The notes: generated by a model from the letters alone, not told the origin. Numbered from the stretch's first letter, positions 9,043 through 18,445 are shown. The stretch is DNA of 64,000 nucleotides from Salinisphaera sp002433465 (GCF_040361435.1 NZ_APNL01000001.1:186001-250000); one strand, 5' to 3'. Program-made: numbers and translations.

Positions 9043-9071
9043 AATTTAGCGATTGCCCCGGCGCTTGTCAA
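9043..9071 (-). promoter_or_regulatory. sigma70 promoter of tRNA-Leu
   Basis: On the minus strand: TTGACA, 17 bp, TAAATT. This is a perfect -35 with ideal spacing and a good -10. It ends 14 bp before the mature tRNA 5' end, leaving room for a short leader for RNase P to remove. Confidence 0.75.
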
Positions 9072-9140
9072 TCACTGTAAGCAATTGTTGCTTGTGCATG
9101 CGTGTAGTTGCGGTATCGTGCGCGGATATGGAGCAAAATC

Positions 9141-11432
9141 TTGAATAAAAAAACGAGCGGTGGCGCCGACTGGCGCGATCGCGATCCGCAGTTTAAAGAC
9201 GAAAAAGGCAGCTACGCCGAACCGGTGCCAAGCCGACAGCTGGTGCTGGACGACCTGGCCGAGGCCGGTCGCCCCATGACCTGGGCCGAGCTCACCGAGC
9301 TGTATGCGCTGACCGACAAGGCCGCCGAAGCATTTGAGCATCGCCTGCGCGCGATGCTGCGCGACGGGCAGTTGCTGGAAAACCGGCGCGGCGCGCTGGG
9401 CCCGCTCGACAAGATGGACCTGGTGCGCGGACGCGTGCAGGGCCATCGCGACGGCTTTGGCTTTCTAATCCCCGACGACGGCGAGCAGGACGACGTCTTC
9501 CTCAATCCGCGCCAGATGCGTCTGCTCATGCACGGCGATCGGGCCGTGGTGCGTATCGTTGGACGCGATCATCGCGGTCGTAGGGAAGGGCGCGTCGCCG
9601 AAGTGCTCGAACGCGTCAACGAAAGCGTGGTCGGGCGATTTGTCGAAGAACACGGCGTATGCCACGTGGTCCCCGACAACGCCCGTATCGCCCACGATAT
9701 TCGCGTGCCCGATGCCGATCGCAACGGCGCCGAGCACAACCAGATGGTGACCGTGCGCATCGTCGAGCCGCCGTCCAAGCGGGTGCAGCCGATCGGCGCG
9801 GTTGTCGAGGTGCTGGGCGATCGTATGGCGCCGGGCATGGAGATCGATATCGCCATGCGCTCGCACGGCATTCCCTACGAATGGCCTAGCGAAGCGCTCT
9901 CGGAAGCCGAGGTATTCGGCGATGCCGTTGCCGAGGCCGACAAGAAAGGGCGTACCGACCTGCGCGACCTGCCGCTGGTGACCATCGACGGCGCCGACGC
10001 GCGCGATTTCGACGATGCGGTCTATGCCCGCAAGACCCCGCGCGGCTGGCGCCTGTGGGTAGCCATCGCCGATGTTTCCACCTACGTCAAGCCGGGCTCG
10101 GCCCTCGATGAAGAAGCGCAGCGGCGCGCGACCTCGGTGTATTTTCCCGATCACGTCGTGCCGATGCTGCCGGAGGCGTTGTCGAACGGGCTGTGCTCGC
10201 TCAACCCCGACGTCGATCGTCTCGCACTGGTTTGCGAGATGCGCCTGGACAAGCAAGGGCGCATGCGCTCGAGCCGCTTCTATTCGGCGGTGATTCGCTC
10301 GCATGCGCGCCTGCTCTACGAACAGGTCGCCGACTGGCTGGAAAACCCCGACAACATGCCGGAGCGCTATCGCGATCTGGCCAAGCCGCTGGCCAATCTG
10401 AACGGGCTCTACGAAGCGCTGCTGGCCGAACGGCGCGAGCGCGGCGCGATCGAGTTCGAAACCACCGCCACGCGCATCATCTTCAACGAAGACCGCAAGA
10501 TCCAGCGCATCGTGCCCACCGAACGCAACGTCGCCCACAAGATCATCGAGGAATGCATGATCGCGGCGAACGTGGCTACGGCCACGCATCTGTCGAAAAA
10601 GCGCATGCCCTTGCTCTATCGCGTGCACAGCGGCCCGGCCGCCGATGCCCTCGAGGATCTGCGCGCCTTTCTGGCCGAGCGTGGCCTGTCGCTGCCCGGC
10701 GGCAGCGATCCGCAGGCTGCCGACTACGCCACGTTGCTGGCCTCCGTCGCCGATCGCAGCGATGCGCATCTGATCCAGACGGTGATGCTGCGCAGTCTCT
10801 CGCGTGCGGTCTATAGCCCGCACAACGATGGCCACTTCGGGCTTGCGCTGGAAAACTACGCCCACTTCACGTCGCCGATCCGGCGGTATCCGGATTTGCT
10901 CGCCCATCGTGCGATCAAGCATCTGGAAGCGCGTGGCAAGCCCAAGACCTTCGACTATGACGTCGGTGCCATGGAAAGCCTCGGCACCGTCTGTTCAGAA
11001 GCGGAAAAGCGCGCCGACGACGCTACCCGCGACGTCGACGACTGGCTCAAGTGCGAGTACATGAGCGATTCGCTCGGCCAGACGTTCGAAGGCACGGTGA
11101 CCGGGGTGACGGCGTTCGGCCTGTTCGTCGAGCTCGACGGTATTTATGCCACCGGTCTGGTGCACGTATCGAGTCTGTCGAACGACTATTACCACTTCGA
11201 CGCCCAGTCGCGCTGCCTGCGCGGCGAACGTTCAGGCGTGGTACACCGATTGGCCGATAAGATGAAGGTCAAGGTCGCGCGCGTCGATCTCGACGAGCGC
11301 AAGATCGATTTCGAGCTGGTCGAGCCTGATAGCGCCGCCAGCAAACGCGGCAAGCCGACGCCCAAGCCCAAGGCCGACAAGGGCAAGTCGTCGGGCAGGT
11401 CGCGCCGTCAAAACAAGCGAGGTAAACGTTGA
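9141..11432 (+). CDS. rnr: ribonuclease R
   Basis: Processive 3'-5' exoribonuclease of the RNB family that degrades structured RNA and takes part in tmRNA-linked mRNA decay. The TTG at 9141 is chosen because GGAG lies 7 bp upstream and the product (MNKKTSGGADWRD, 763 residues) lines up with RNase R starts. A winged-helix and cold-shock N-terminal part is followed by the RNB catalytic block DGADARDFDDAVYA with its metal-binding aspartates, HFTSPIRRYPDLLAHR, an S1 domain, and a Lys-rich tail. It shares one base with the next gene. Confidence 0.95.
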   Translation: MNKKTSGGADWRDRDPQFKDEKGSYAEPVPSRQLVLDDLAEAGRPMTWAELTELYALTDKAAEAFEHRLRAMLRDGQLLENRRGALGPLDKMDLVRGRVQGHRDGFGFLIPDDGEQDDVFLNPRQMRLLMHGDRAVVRIVGRDHRGRREGRVAEVLERVNESVVGRFVEEHGVCHVVPDNARIAHDIRVPDADRNGAEHNQMVTVRIVEPPSKRVQPIGAVVEVLGDRMAPGMEIDIAMRSHGIPYEWPSEALSEAEVFGDAVAEADKKGRTDLRDLPLVTIDGADARDFDDAVYARKTPRGWRLWVAIADVSTYVKPGSALDEEAQRRATSVYFPDHVVPMLPEALSNGLCSLNPDVDRLALVCEMRLDKQGRMRSSRFYSAVIRSHARLLYEQVADWLENPDNMPERYRDLAKPLANLNGLYEALLAERRERGAIEFETTATRIIFNEDRKIQRIVPTERNVAHKIIEECMIAANVATATHLSKKRMPLLYRVHSGPAADALEDLRAFLAERGLSLPGGSDPQAADYATLLASVADRSDAHLIQTVMLRSLSRAVYSPHNDGHFGLALENYAHFTSPIRRYPDLLAHRAIKHLEARGKPKTFDYDVGAMESLGTVCSEAEKRADDATRDVDDWLKCEYMSDSLGQTFEGTVTGVTAFGLFVELDGIYATGLVHVSSLSNDYYHFDAQSRCLRGERSGVVHRLADKMKVKVARVDLDERKIDFELVEPDSAASKRGKPTPKPKADKGKSSGRSRRQNKRGKR

Positions 11433-12151
11433 TGAACCGGTCCACGACCCCCAAGAATTCTGCAATCCTGCTGGTGGCACTGCTGTGCACGGCATTGTTC
11501 GTGACTGCCTGCGCGGGTGATCCGAACCGCAAGACCAAGATCGGCGCCGGCGTGGGCGCCGTGCTGGGTGGTATCGCCGGATCCCAGTTGGGCGACAAGT
11601 CGGGCACCAACGCTGCCATCGGCGCGGCGGTGGGTGCCCTGGCCGGCGGCGCGTCCGGGCGCTATATGGACAACCAGCAGAAAGAACTCAACGAAAAACT
11701 TCAGGCCGAGCAGGCACGTGATGTGCTCAACCTCACCCGCCTGAGCGGCGACGCGCTCAAGATCGGCGTGGCCAGCGATGCCTCGTTTGCGGTGGACAGC
11801 GCCACGTTGTCGGGTAACGCGCAGAGCACGTTCAACAAGATCGCCGAAACCCTGAAGAACTACGACAAGACCGCTATTCATGTGGTTGGCCACACGGACA
11901 GCACCGGCAGTGACGAGTACAACATGAAGCTCTCGCAGCAGCGTGCCCAGGCCGTCGCCCAGTTCCTGACCAGCCGCGGCGTGGACTCGCAGCGCGTGCT
12001 GACCTGGGGCCGTGGCGAGACGCAACCGATTGCGACCAACGACACCGAAGCCGGCCGTGCCGAGAACCGTCGTGTGGATATCGTGATCAAGCCCATCGTG
12101 GAAGGTCAGGAATCGCAGGCGTTCGCGGAACCGCCGTATCTGGGGTCGTAA
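11432..12151 (+). CDS. OmpA-family lipoprotein with glycine zipper (YiaD-like)
   Basis: A 239-residue predicted outer-membrane lipoprotein. The lipobox FVTAC ends the signal peptide near residue 27. A Gly-zipper segment (GAGVGAVLGGIAGSQLG and GAAVGALAGG) could insert into or pack against the membrane. The C-terminal OmpA domain carries VVGHTDSTGSDEYNMKLS and RAENRRVDI, the peptidoglycan-binding signature. It probably tethers the outer membrane to the cell wall. GAGGT lies 8 bp upstream of ATG 11432, and the gene is directly coupled to rnr. Confidence 0.88.
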   Translation: MNRSTTPKNSAILLVALLCTALFVTACAGDPNRKTKIGAGVGAVLGGIAGSQLGDKSGTNAAIGAAVGALAGGASGRYMDNQQKELNEKLQAEQARDVLNLTRLSGDALKIGVASDASFAVDSATLSGNAQSTFNKIAETLKNYDKTAIHVVGHTDSTGSDEYNMKLSQQRAQAVAQFLTSRGVDSQRVLTWGRGETQPIATNDTEAGRAENRRVDIVIKPIVEGQESQAFAEPPYLGS

Positions 12152-12181
12152 GCGCGAGCCATAGGCAGGTCCAAGTCGTCG

Positions 12182-12210
12182 AGAAAGCCCGGTTCTGCCG
12201 GGCTTTCTTG
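12182..12210 (+). terminator. terminator after the OmpA-like gene
   Basis: An 11-bp stem AGAAAGCCCGG, loop TTCTG and CCGGGCTTTCT, ending in a short T-rich run. It closes the rnr-OmpA unit before rlmB. Confidence 0.7.
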
Positions 12211-12253
12211 ATTGGGCGCTTTCCCTGCGCCCAGGAATGAAACGAGGCGTCGA

Positions 12254-13012
12254 ATGACGGATACGCAGCAACAGAGCCTGATCGGCGGTTTTCATGCGGT
12301 GATGAGCGCGTTGGAAAAACAGCGCGCGCTGGAATGCATCTGGCTGGCCAGCGGCCGCCGCGACGGCCGTGCCGAAGCATTGCGCCAGGCCGCCGGCGCC
12401 CGCGGCGTGGCGATTGCAAGCGCGGACATGAGCGCGCTGGATGCCATGCTGCCGGAGGTGCGCCATCAGGGCTGTATCGCCCAGCTCGCGCTCGCGCGTG
12501 AACAGCGCGAGTCCGATCTGCCGCAGTTGCTGGCCCAAGCCGAGCGACCGTGGGTGCTCGCGCTCGATCAGGTGCAGGACCCGCACAACCTTGGTGCCTG
12601 CCTGCGCAGTGCGGCCGCCGCTGGGGTGACGGCCGTGATCGCGCCGCGTAAACGCGCCGCCGGTTTGACCGCGGCCGTGCACAAGGTCGCTGCCGGGGCG
12701 GCCGAGCGCGTGGCTTTCGTGCCGGTGACCAATCTCACCCGCGCCATCGCGCGTTTGCAGGAGGAGGGCTTCTGGGCGGTTGGCCTGGACGGCGGCGCCG
12801 AGCGCAGCCTGTATGACGAAGCGCTGCCGGAACGCCTCGTGCTGGTCGCGGGCGGCGAGGAGAAAGGCATTCGCGAACTCACCGCGCGCCAGTGCGATGC
12901 GCTGGTGTCGATCCCCATGGCCGGCGATGTGGAAAGCCTTAACGTGTCGGTGGCCACCGGGGTGGCGCTGTTCGAGGCGCGCCGTCAGCGCCAGGCCGTC
13001 ATCACGACATGA
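12254..13012 (+). CDS. rlmB: 23S rRNA (guanosine-2'-O-)-methyltransferase RlmB
   Basis: SpoU-family enzyme that methylates the ribose of G2251 in the 23S rRNA P loop. The N-terminal substrate-binding domain starts IGGFHAVMSALE. The SPOUT motifs are DQVQDPHNLGACLRSA (motif 1), LVAGGEEKGIREL (motif 2) and IPMAGDVESLNVSVATGVALFE (motif 3, the knot and SAM site). ATG 12254 has GAGG 6 bp upstream; an earlier in-frame start overlaps the terminator and is rejected. The length of 252 residues is typical. Placement between rnr and rpsF is conserved. Confidence 0.95.
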   Translation: MTDTQQQSLIGGFHAVMSALEKQRALECIWLASGRRDGRAEALRQAAGARGVAIASADMSALDAMLPEVRHQGCIAQLALAREQRESDLPQLLAQAERPWVLALDQVQDPHNLGACLRSAAAAGVTAVIAPRKRAAGLTAAVHKVAAGAAERVAFVPVTNLTRAIARLQEEGFWAVGLDGGAERSLYDEALPERLVLVAGGEEKGIRELTARQCDALVSIPMAGDVESLNVSVATGVALFEARRQRQAVITT

Positions 13013-13030
13013 ACCGGCCTGCCAGGCGCG

Positions 13031-13059
13031 TTGCGTTGGGCGCGACAAGCCCTTAGACT
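13031..13059 (+). promoter_or_regulatory. candidate promoter of the rpsF operon
   Basis: TTGCGT, 17 bp, TAGACT, located 91 bp upstream of the rpsF start. Spacing is ideal and the -10 differs from consensus at two positions. Confidence 0.45.
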
Positions 13060-13069
13060 ACCGCGCCTC

Positions 13070-13085
13070 GCGGCGTTCGCGCCGC
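13070..13085 (+). promoter_or_regulatory. leader hairpin upstream of rpsF
   Basis: GCGGCG-TTCG-CGCCGC is a 6-bp stem with a stable UUCG loop, just downstream of the proposed start of transcription. It may be part of an autoregulatory leader of the bS6:bS18 type. Only the hairpin is seen; the family assignment is a guess. Confidence 0.3.
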
Positions 13086-13149
13086 AGTCCTTGCTCCACG
13101 GCAGATCGAATACGATCGCACCGGGGGCTGCAACCCGAAAGGAAACACA

Positions 13150-13509
13150 ATGCGACACTATGAAATCGTGTTTCTGGTCCATCCGGACCAGAGCGAGCAG
13201 GTGCCGGCGATGGTCGAAAAATATCGCGGCATCATCGAAAACGACAGCGGTACGATCCACCGCCACGAAGACTGGGGCCGTCGTCAGCTGGCCTATCCGA
13301 TCACCAAGATCCACAAGGCGCACTACGTCCTGATGAACGTGGAGTGCTCGCAGGAAGCCCGCGAGGAACTCGAAGACGCGTTCCGCTTCAACGACGCCGT
13401 GCTGCGTCATCTGGTGATCGCCCGTCACAAGGCCGATACCGACCCGTCCCCGCTTGCCAAGAACGCCGAAGATCGCGGCGAACGCAAGCCCGCTGCCAAC
13501 GCCAGCTAA
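13150..13509 (+). CDS. rpsF: 30S ribosomal protein bS6
   Basis: Small-subunit protein that pairs with bS18 on the platform of the 30S. It opens MRHYEIVFLVHPDQSEQV and contains HRHEDWGRRQLAYPI, both characteristic. The protein is 119 residues. AAAGGA lies 7 bp upstream of the start. It is first in the rpsF-rpsR-rplI operon. Confidence 0.98.
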   Translation: MRHYEIVFLVHPDQSEQVPAMVEKYRGIIENDSGTIHRHEDWGRRQLAYPITKIHKAHYVLMNVECSQEAREELEDAFRFNDAVLRHLVIARHKADTDPSPLAKNAEDRGERKPAANAS

Positions 13510-13521
13510 GGAGTTTCGACC

Positions 13522-13752
13522 ATGGCCCGTTTTTTCCGTCGCCGTCGTTTTTGCAAGTTCACCGCCGAAGGCGTCGAGGAGATCGATTACAAGGATATCG
13601 AGACCCTCAAGCAGTACGTCACCGAAACCGGCAAGATCGTTCCCAGCCGTATCACCGGCACCGCGGCGCGCTATCAGCGTCAGCTGTCCACCGCGGTCAA
13701 GCGTGCGCGTTTTCTCGCGCTGCTGCCGTACACCGACCGGCATTCGTCCTAG
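13522..13752 (+). CDS. rpsR: 30S ribosomal protein bS18
   Basis: A 76-residue basic protein, MARFFRRRRFCKFTAEG, with TGKIVPSRITGTAARYQRQ, the conserved rRNA-binding part. AAGGAG is present just after the rpsF stop. The stop codon TAG overlaps the AGGAGG ribosome site of rplI. Confidence 0.98.
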   Translation: MARFFRRRRFCKFTAEGVEEIDYKDIETLKQYVTETGKIVPSRITGTAARYQRQLSTAVKRARFLALLPYTDRHSS

Positions 13753-13761
13753 GAGGCACCC

Positions 13762-14367
13762 GTGGAAGTCATTCTGCTACAGAAAGTCCGCAACCTCGGC
13801 GACCTGGGCGATACCGTCAAGGTCCGTCCCGGTTACGGCCGCAACTTCTTGATGCCGCGCGGCATCGCGCTGCCGGCCACCAAGGCCAACCTGACCGTGT
13901 TCGAAGAGCGTCGCTCCGAGCTGCAGGCGGCCTCGCAGGAGCGTGAAGACCGTGCCAAGGCACGTGCCGACCAGCTGCGTGGCAAGGAATACGTCATCGC
14001 CATGCGCGCCAGTGACGAAGGCAAGCTCTTCGGCTCCGTGGGTCCGCAGGAAATCTCCGACGCGATCACCGAAGAAGGCGTCGAGGTCAGCCCCAAGGAA
14101 GTCACGCTGACCGAAGGCACCATTCGTCAGGTGGGCGAATACACCGCGACGCTGCATCTGCATGCCGAGGTCGAGGTCGAGGTCACCGTGATCGTCGCCC
14201 AGAAGACCGACATGGGCATCAACATGCCGCCGCGGCGTGCGGCCGATGAGGCTGAAGAAGACGCCACCGCCGACGAGCTCGACGGCGAGCGTGTCGAGGA
14301 CGCCGGCGAACCGGCCGACGAAACCGGCACCGAAGCCGATGCGCCGCTTGGCGAGCGCGAGGACTGA
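13762..14367 (+). CDS. rplI: 50S ribosomal protein bL9 with long acidic tail
   Basis: Starts at GTG 13762 behind a perfect AGGAGG at 13751-13756. The N-terminal domain (MEVILLQKVRNLGDLG, PGYGRNFLMPRGIA) and the C-terminal RNA-binding domain are normal to about residue 150. The usual protein ends there at about 149 residues; this one continues to 201 with a tail very rich in Glu, Asp and Ala. The tail is in frame and codon use is unchanged, so it is likely real. Confidence 0.96.
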   Translation: MEVILLQKVRNLGDLGDTVKVRPGYGRNFLMPRGIALPATKANLTVFEERRSELQAASQEREDRAKARADQLRGKEYVIAMRASDEGKLFGSVGPQEISDAITEEGVEVSPKEVTLTEGTIRQVGEYTATLHLHAEVEVEVTVIVAQKTDMGINMPPRRAADEAEEDATADELDGERVEDAGEPADETGTEADAPLGERED

Positions 14368-14400
14368 TCGCAGATCAGTCGAGGCAATCGTGCCGATTTG

Positions 14401-14429
14401 AAACGCCGCCTTCGGGCGGCGTTTTTTTT
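14401..14429 (+). terminator. terminator of the rpsF-rpsR-rplI operon
   Basis: Stem AAACGCCGCC, loop TTCG, GGCGGCGTTT, followed by an eight-T run. A textbook intrinsic terminator. Confidence 0.92.
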
Positions 14430-14519
14430 GGTCGGTGGCGGGCGTAAACTCCAGCTTCATTCGCGTTGCCTGTCACAGGCGGCGCGATTTCCCTTGTTAG
14501 CGTAGACAGGCGATTCGCC

Positions 14520-15875
14520 ATGGCCGAAGCCAAGCTTCCTCCGCATTCCATCGAGGCCGAGCAATCCGTGGTCGGCGGGCTGCTGCTCTCCGAGCGGGCC
14601 TGGGACGACGTCGCGGGCCGTATTTCCGAAGATGACTTCTATCGCGAGGATCATCGCCTGCTATTCCGCGGGCTCGCCGACCTGGCCGATACCGGCAAAC
14701 CGCGCGACCTGGTCACCCTCACCGAATGGCTGCGCAGCCGCGATCTGCTCGAGCGCGCGGGCGGGGCGAGCTATCTCGGCAATCTGGCCGCGGATATTCC
14801 CGGGGCGGCCAATATCAAGGCGTATGCCGATATCGTGCGCGAGCACTCGGTCATGCGTCAGCTCATCCGGGCAGGCGACCTGATCACCACCATGGGCTTC
14901 GAAACCGAGGGGCGCAGCGCCTCGGAGCTTCTCGAAACCGCCGAAAAGGAAATCTTTGCGATCGCCGAACGCGGCCGGCGCGGTGGTGAAGGTCCGCAGG
15001 GCCTGAATTCGTTGTTGACCCAGGCCGTCAACCGGATCGAGGAGCTGGTATCGAAGGGCGACCAGTTCGCCGGCCTGCCGACCGGGCTCTACAACTTCGA
15101 CAAGATGACCAACGGCCTGCAGCCGGCCGACCTGATCATCCTCGCCGGGCGTCCGTCGATGGGTAAGACCAGTCTGGCCATGAACATGGTCGAAAACGCT
15201 GCCATCAAGGAGAAGGTGCCGGTCGCGGTGTTCTCGCTGGAAATGTCCGCCGAGCAGCTGGTCATCCGTATGATTTCCTCCTGGGGGCGAATCGATCAGT
15301 CGCGCCTGCGCTCGGGGCGGCTGACCGAAGACGATTGGCCGAAGATCACCTCGGCGATCGGCATCATGAACGAAAACGCGCGGCTGTTCATCGACGACAC
15401 GCCCGCGCTGTCGCCCAGCGAAATGCGTGCGCGTGCGCGCCGGCTCAAGCGCGAGCACGACATCGGCCTGGTGATGGTCGACTATCTGCAGCTCATGCAG
15501 GTGCCCGGCACCAAGGAAAATCGCACCAACGAAATCTCCGAGATCTCGCGCTCGCTCAAGGCGTTGGCCAAGGAGCTGGATGTGCCGGTGATCGCGCTGT
15601 CCCAGCTCAATCGCCAGCTCGAACAGCGCGAGGATCGACGCCCGCGCATGTCGGATTTGCGCGAGTCCGGCGGTATTGAACAGGACGCCGACCTGATCCT
15701 TTTCGTCTATCGCGACGAGGTATACAACGAAGACACCCCGGACAAGGGCGTGGCCGAAATCATCATCGGCAAGCATCGTAACGGCCCGACCGGCACCGCC
15801 CGTACGGCATTCCTGTCGCATTTCACCCGCTTCGAGAATCTGCAGGAACACTACGACGAGGATTTCATGGAATGA
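14520..15875 (+). CDS. dnaB: replicative DNA helicase DnaB
   Basis: Hexameric 5'-3' helicase that opens the replication fork. ATG 14520 gives MAEAKLPPHSIEAEQSVVGG, the common DnaB opening; a longer frame upstream lacks family resemblance. The N-terminal primase-binding domain (about 10-130) is followed by a linker and a RecA-like domain with Walker A GRPSMGKTS, Walker B VMVDYLQLM, and DLRESGGIEQDADLILF near the end. The length is 451 residues and there is no intein. Confidence 0.98.
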   Translation: MAEAKLPPHSIEAEQSVVGGLLLSERAWDDVAGRISEDDFYREDHRLLFRGLADLADTGKPRDLVTLTEWLRSRDLLERAGGASYLGNLAADIPGAANIKAYADIVREHSVMRQLIRAGDLITTMGFETEGRSASELLETAEKEIFAIAERGRRGGEGPQGLNSLLTQAVNRIEELVSKGDQFAGLPTGLYNFDKMTNGLQPADLIILAGRPSMGKTSLAMNMVENAAIKEKVPVAVFSLEMSAEQLVIRMISSWGRIDQSRLRSGRLTEDDWPKITSAIGIMNENARLFIDDTPALSPSEMRARARRLKREHDIGLVMVDYLQLMQVPGTKENRTNEISEISRSLKALAKELDVPVIALSQLNRQLEQREDRRPRMSDLRESGGIEQDADLILFVYRDEVYNEDTPDKGVAEIIIGKHRNGPTGTARTAFLSHFTRFENLQEHYDEDFME

Positions 15876-15906
15876 TGCCGAGTCCCTGCCGACCTGACGC
15901 GACGTC

Positions 15907-16974
15907 ATGATTCGCGCTCAGGCAGTCATCGATCGCGGCGCCCTGGCGCATAACCTGGCTCGGGTACGTGCGCTCGCCCCCGGCAGCCGCGTCTACGCAG
16001 CGGTCAAGGCCGATGGCTACGGCCATGGGGCGGTGACGGTCGCCTGCGCGCTGGACCAGGCAGACGGCTTCGCCGTATCGAGTCTGGATGAAGCGCTGCA
16101 GCTGCGCTGGGCCGGCATCGACAAACCGATCGCGATGCTGTCGCAGCAGCTCGACGAGTTCGTCTGCAACCAGGCCGGCGAGCATGGCTTTGAGCTGGTG
16201 CTGTTCCACCCCAGCCAGCTTGCCGCGCTCGAACACTACGTCGGGCCGGCGCTGAAAGCCTGGGTGAAAATCGATAGCGGCATGCATCGACTGGGCTTTG
16301 CCCCCAACGACGTTGACGAGGTCGAGGCACGTCTGGCGAAGCTCGAGCGCCTCGAGGTGGTCGGCTGGCTCACCCATCTGGCCTGTGCCGATGAGCCGTC
16401 GCGACCCGAAACCCAGTCGCAACTGGATGTTTTTGCGCGAACCACCGCCGATCGCAGCGGGCTGCGCTCGATCGCGAACTCGGCCGGGGTGCTGGCCTGG
16501 CCGGCGGCGCATGCCGACGTGGTACGCCCGGGCATCATGCTCTACGGCAGCTCGCCCATGTGCGACCGCGATGCGGCCAGCTACGATCTTCGTCCGGCCA
16601 TGCACCTGAGCGCGCCGCTGATCGCCCGCAACCGAATCGCCGCGGGCGAAACGGTGGGCTACGGCGCGACCTGGCGCACGCCCGATGCCATGGATATCGG
16701 CGTGATCGGTATCGGCTACGGTGACGGCTACCCCAGGCATGCGCCTTCGGGCACGCCGGTGCTCATCGATGGCGTGCAGGTACCGCTGGTGGGGCGCGTG
16801 TCGATGGATATGATCACCGTAGACCTGCGCGGCGCGCCCAATGCGAAAGTCGGCGATCGGGCGACGCTCTGGGGTAATGGCCTCGACGTGGACGAGGTCG
16901 CCCGCCATGCCGACACGATTGCCTACGAGCTGTTTTGTCGGCTGACGCCGAGGGTGCGTTTCGAGGTGGTGTGA
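15907..16974 (+). CDS. alr: alanine racemase
   Basis: PLP enzyme that makes D-alanine for peptidoglycan. The Schiff-base lysine is K34 in AVKADGYGHG. The second catalytic residue is the tyrosine of IGYGDGYPRHA, and RPGIMLYG and GRVSMDM are also present. The length is 355 residues. The gene follows dnaB after 31 bp, the dnaB-alr order seen in Pseudomonas and relatives. The symbol could also be dadX, but the biosynthetic context favours alr. Confidence 0.95.
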   Translation: MIRAQAVIDRGALAHNLARVRALAPGSRVYAAVKADGYGHGAVTVACALDQADGFAVSSLDEALQLRWAGIDKPIAMLSQQLDEFVCNQAGEHGFELVLFHPSQLAALEHYVGPALKAWVKIDSGMHRLGFAPNDVDEVEARLAKLERLEVVGWLTHLACADEPSRPETQSQLDVFARTTADRSGLRSIANSAGVLAWPAAHADVVRPGIMLYGSSPMCDRDAASYDLRPAMHLSAPLIARNRIAAGETVGYGATWRTPDAMDIGVIGIGYGDGYPRHAPSGTPVLIDGVQVPLVGRVSMDMITVDLRGAPNAKVGDRATLWGNGLDVDEVARHADTIAYELFCRLTPRVRFEVV

Positions 16975-16999
16975 GAGTCGCTGTTGTGACGCCGTTGGT

Positions 17000-17122
17000 G
17001 GGCTGTGCTCGACAAGGTAGGTTGTCCACCAATGCGCGCGAACACACGAGACTCAGCTGAACGACAGCGCCCTAGAAGGCCGATTGCTTCGCTGTTAACG
17101 CCGCATGCTCAACGCTTCGCCC
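17000..17122 (+). repeat. dispersed non-coding repeat, copy 1
   Basis: About 120 bp sharing ordered blocks with the stretches at 26344-26446 and 26761-26863: GGCTG, then AGGTTGTCC, GCGCGAA, GAAGGCCG and GCTCAACG. No open frame is conserved among the copies. The rest of the alr to hydrolase interval (16975-17235) shows nothing else convincing. Confidence 0.5.
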
Positions 17123-17235
17123 TATCACTTGCTGCCTTTAATTCGCGTTTATTGGCGTGCATTGACGGACCTTTTTCTTTCGGTGTCGATTGCGCCATTG
17201 CGCCTGCGGCGGTTCGCTGATGGGAGGGGCGTGCG

Positions 17236-18225
17236 TCACCGCAGGCTGATCGGGCTGCGCCCGCGTTCTTCGCGTTTCGCGCGACTCTTCTCCCGGCGAC
17301 GGTTGTCGGTTGCCTCCGGGGTGAGGTGTTCGTGAAAGAATGCGCTCTGGTCGGCGCTGGACTGACGAAAACCGGCGCCGCGATAGATATCGAAATGGCC
17401 GATCTTGTAGTGGCGCTCGCGAGCTCGCTCGCCTGCATGCAGCACGGTGGCCTCGGCGGCCCAGGGCGGGGCGACGCTGTCTTCATCGCAGATCTGGATT
17501 AGCGCCGGGCAGGGCAGGCGATTGGCACGCCTGCCGGGCCGATAGAACGCCAGGGTCAGCGCGAAGCGCGCGGCGATTTCGTTACGCCAATCGTCGGGGG
17601 TGATGGCCATATAGCCGTCGTAGGCGTCGTCGCTACTCATCGCGGCCAGGGTGCCGGGACGGCCGACGATGGGAATCATGTAGGGGTCGGCGCCGGCTAG
17701 GTTGTTGATGGCATCGCGGATGCCGGCCCAGGTGAGCTTGAGCAATTGCAGGATGCCGGCATAGGAGGCGAGGTTGGTGACCGCGGCCAGGCCGTCCATC
17801 ATCGGGCCCTGGGCCGTGACTGCAGCGACATGCCCATCGCGCGCGGCGGCGGCGATGACGTGGCCGCCGGAGAAGGAGCTGCCCCAGAGGGCGATGCGTT
17901 CGGCATCGACGTCGGCCTGGCGGCGGGCCACGGCGATCGCGATCTTCCAGTCGTAGAGCTGTGCGCGAACCGATAAAAGCTGGCGCGGCTCGCCGTCGCT
18001 GGCGCCGAAATAACGATAGTCGAACAGAAATACCGCCAGCCCGGCGCTGGCAAAGCGTTCGGCATAGGGTTCGAGGCCGGCATCCCGGGTGCCGCCGAGG
18101 CCGTGCGCCATGACCACGCACGGTACGCCCTCCGGCGTGCGCAGGGCATCGGTACGCGCGGGATAGAACCAAGCGCGACAGGTGGTTCCGCGGCTGATGA
18201 AGTCGATATCCAGGCGTTCGTGCAT
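17236..18225 (-). CDS. alpha/beta hydrolase
   Basis: A 329-residue hydrolase of the dienelactone/acyl-peptidase-like group. The oxyanion region is VMAHGLGGTRD (about 38-48), the nucleophile elbow is WGSSFSGG with Ser in GxSxxG, and the likely catalytic His is in KIGHFDIYRG near residue 290. There is no signal peptide, so it is probably cytoplasmic. The C-terminal 30 residues are strongly basic. GAGG lies 6 bp upstream of the ATG. The substrate cannot be told from sequence. It converges with alr and is divergent from radA. Confidence 0.8.
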   Translation of the reverse strand: MHERLDIDFISRGTTCRAWFYPARTDALRTPEGVPCVVMAHGLGGTRDAGLEPYAERFASAGLAVFLFDYRYFGASDGEPRQLLSVRAQLYDWKIAIAVARRQADVDAERIALWGSSFSGGHVIAAAARDGHVAAVTAQGPMMDGLAAVTNLASYAGILQLLKLTWAGIRDAINNLAGADPYMIPIVGRPGTLAAMSSDDAYDGYMAITPDDWRNEIAARFALTLAFYRPGRRANRLPCPALIQICDEDSVAPPWAAEATVLHAGERARERHYKIGHFDIYRGAGFRQSSADQSAFFHEHLTPEATDNRRREKSRAKREERGRSPISLR

Positions 18226-18445
18226 CGAAACCTCGCAGGTAGTAGGCCAGCGCGCTACAACGATCGGCGCGCTTTGCGTGCATCGCTAAAGTACAGCGCC
18301 TAGTATGCCGGTTTGTTTTCAGCTGCCGTAAGGGCATGCCCGGCACGGCGCGGCAGTTTCCCGACCTGCCGTCGGCGCGGTGGCGCCGATGAAATGGGCT
18401 GGCGGCCCGATTTGCGATGTCGCCAGACGTGAATTTGAGGTAGCA

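Noticed and set aside
12182..12253. Earlier start for RlmB at 12212
   Set aside because: It begins right after a terminator, lacks a ribosome site and adds residues not found in RlmB; ATG 12254 has GAGG at good spacing.
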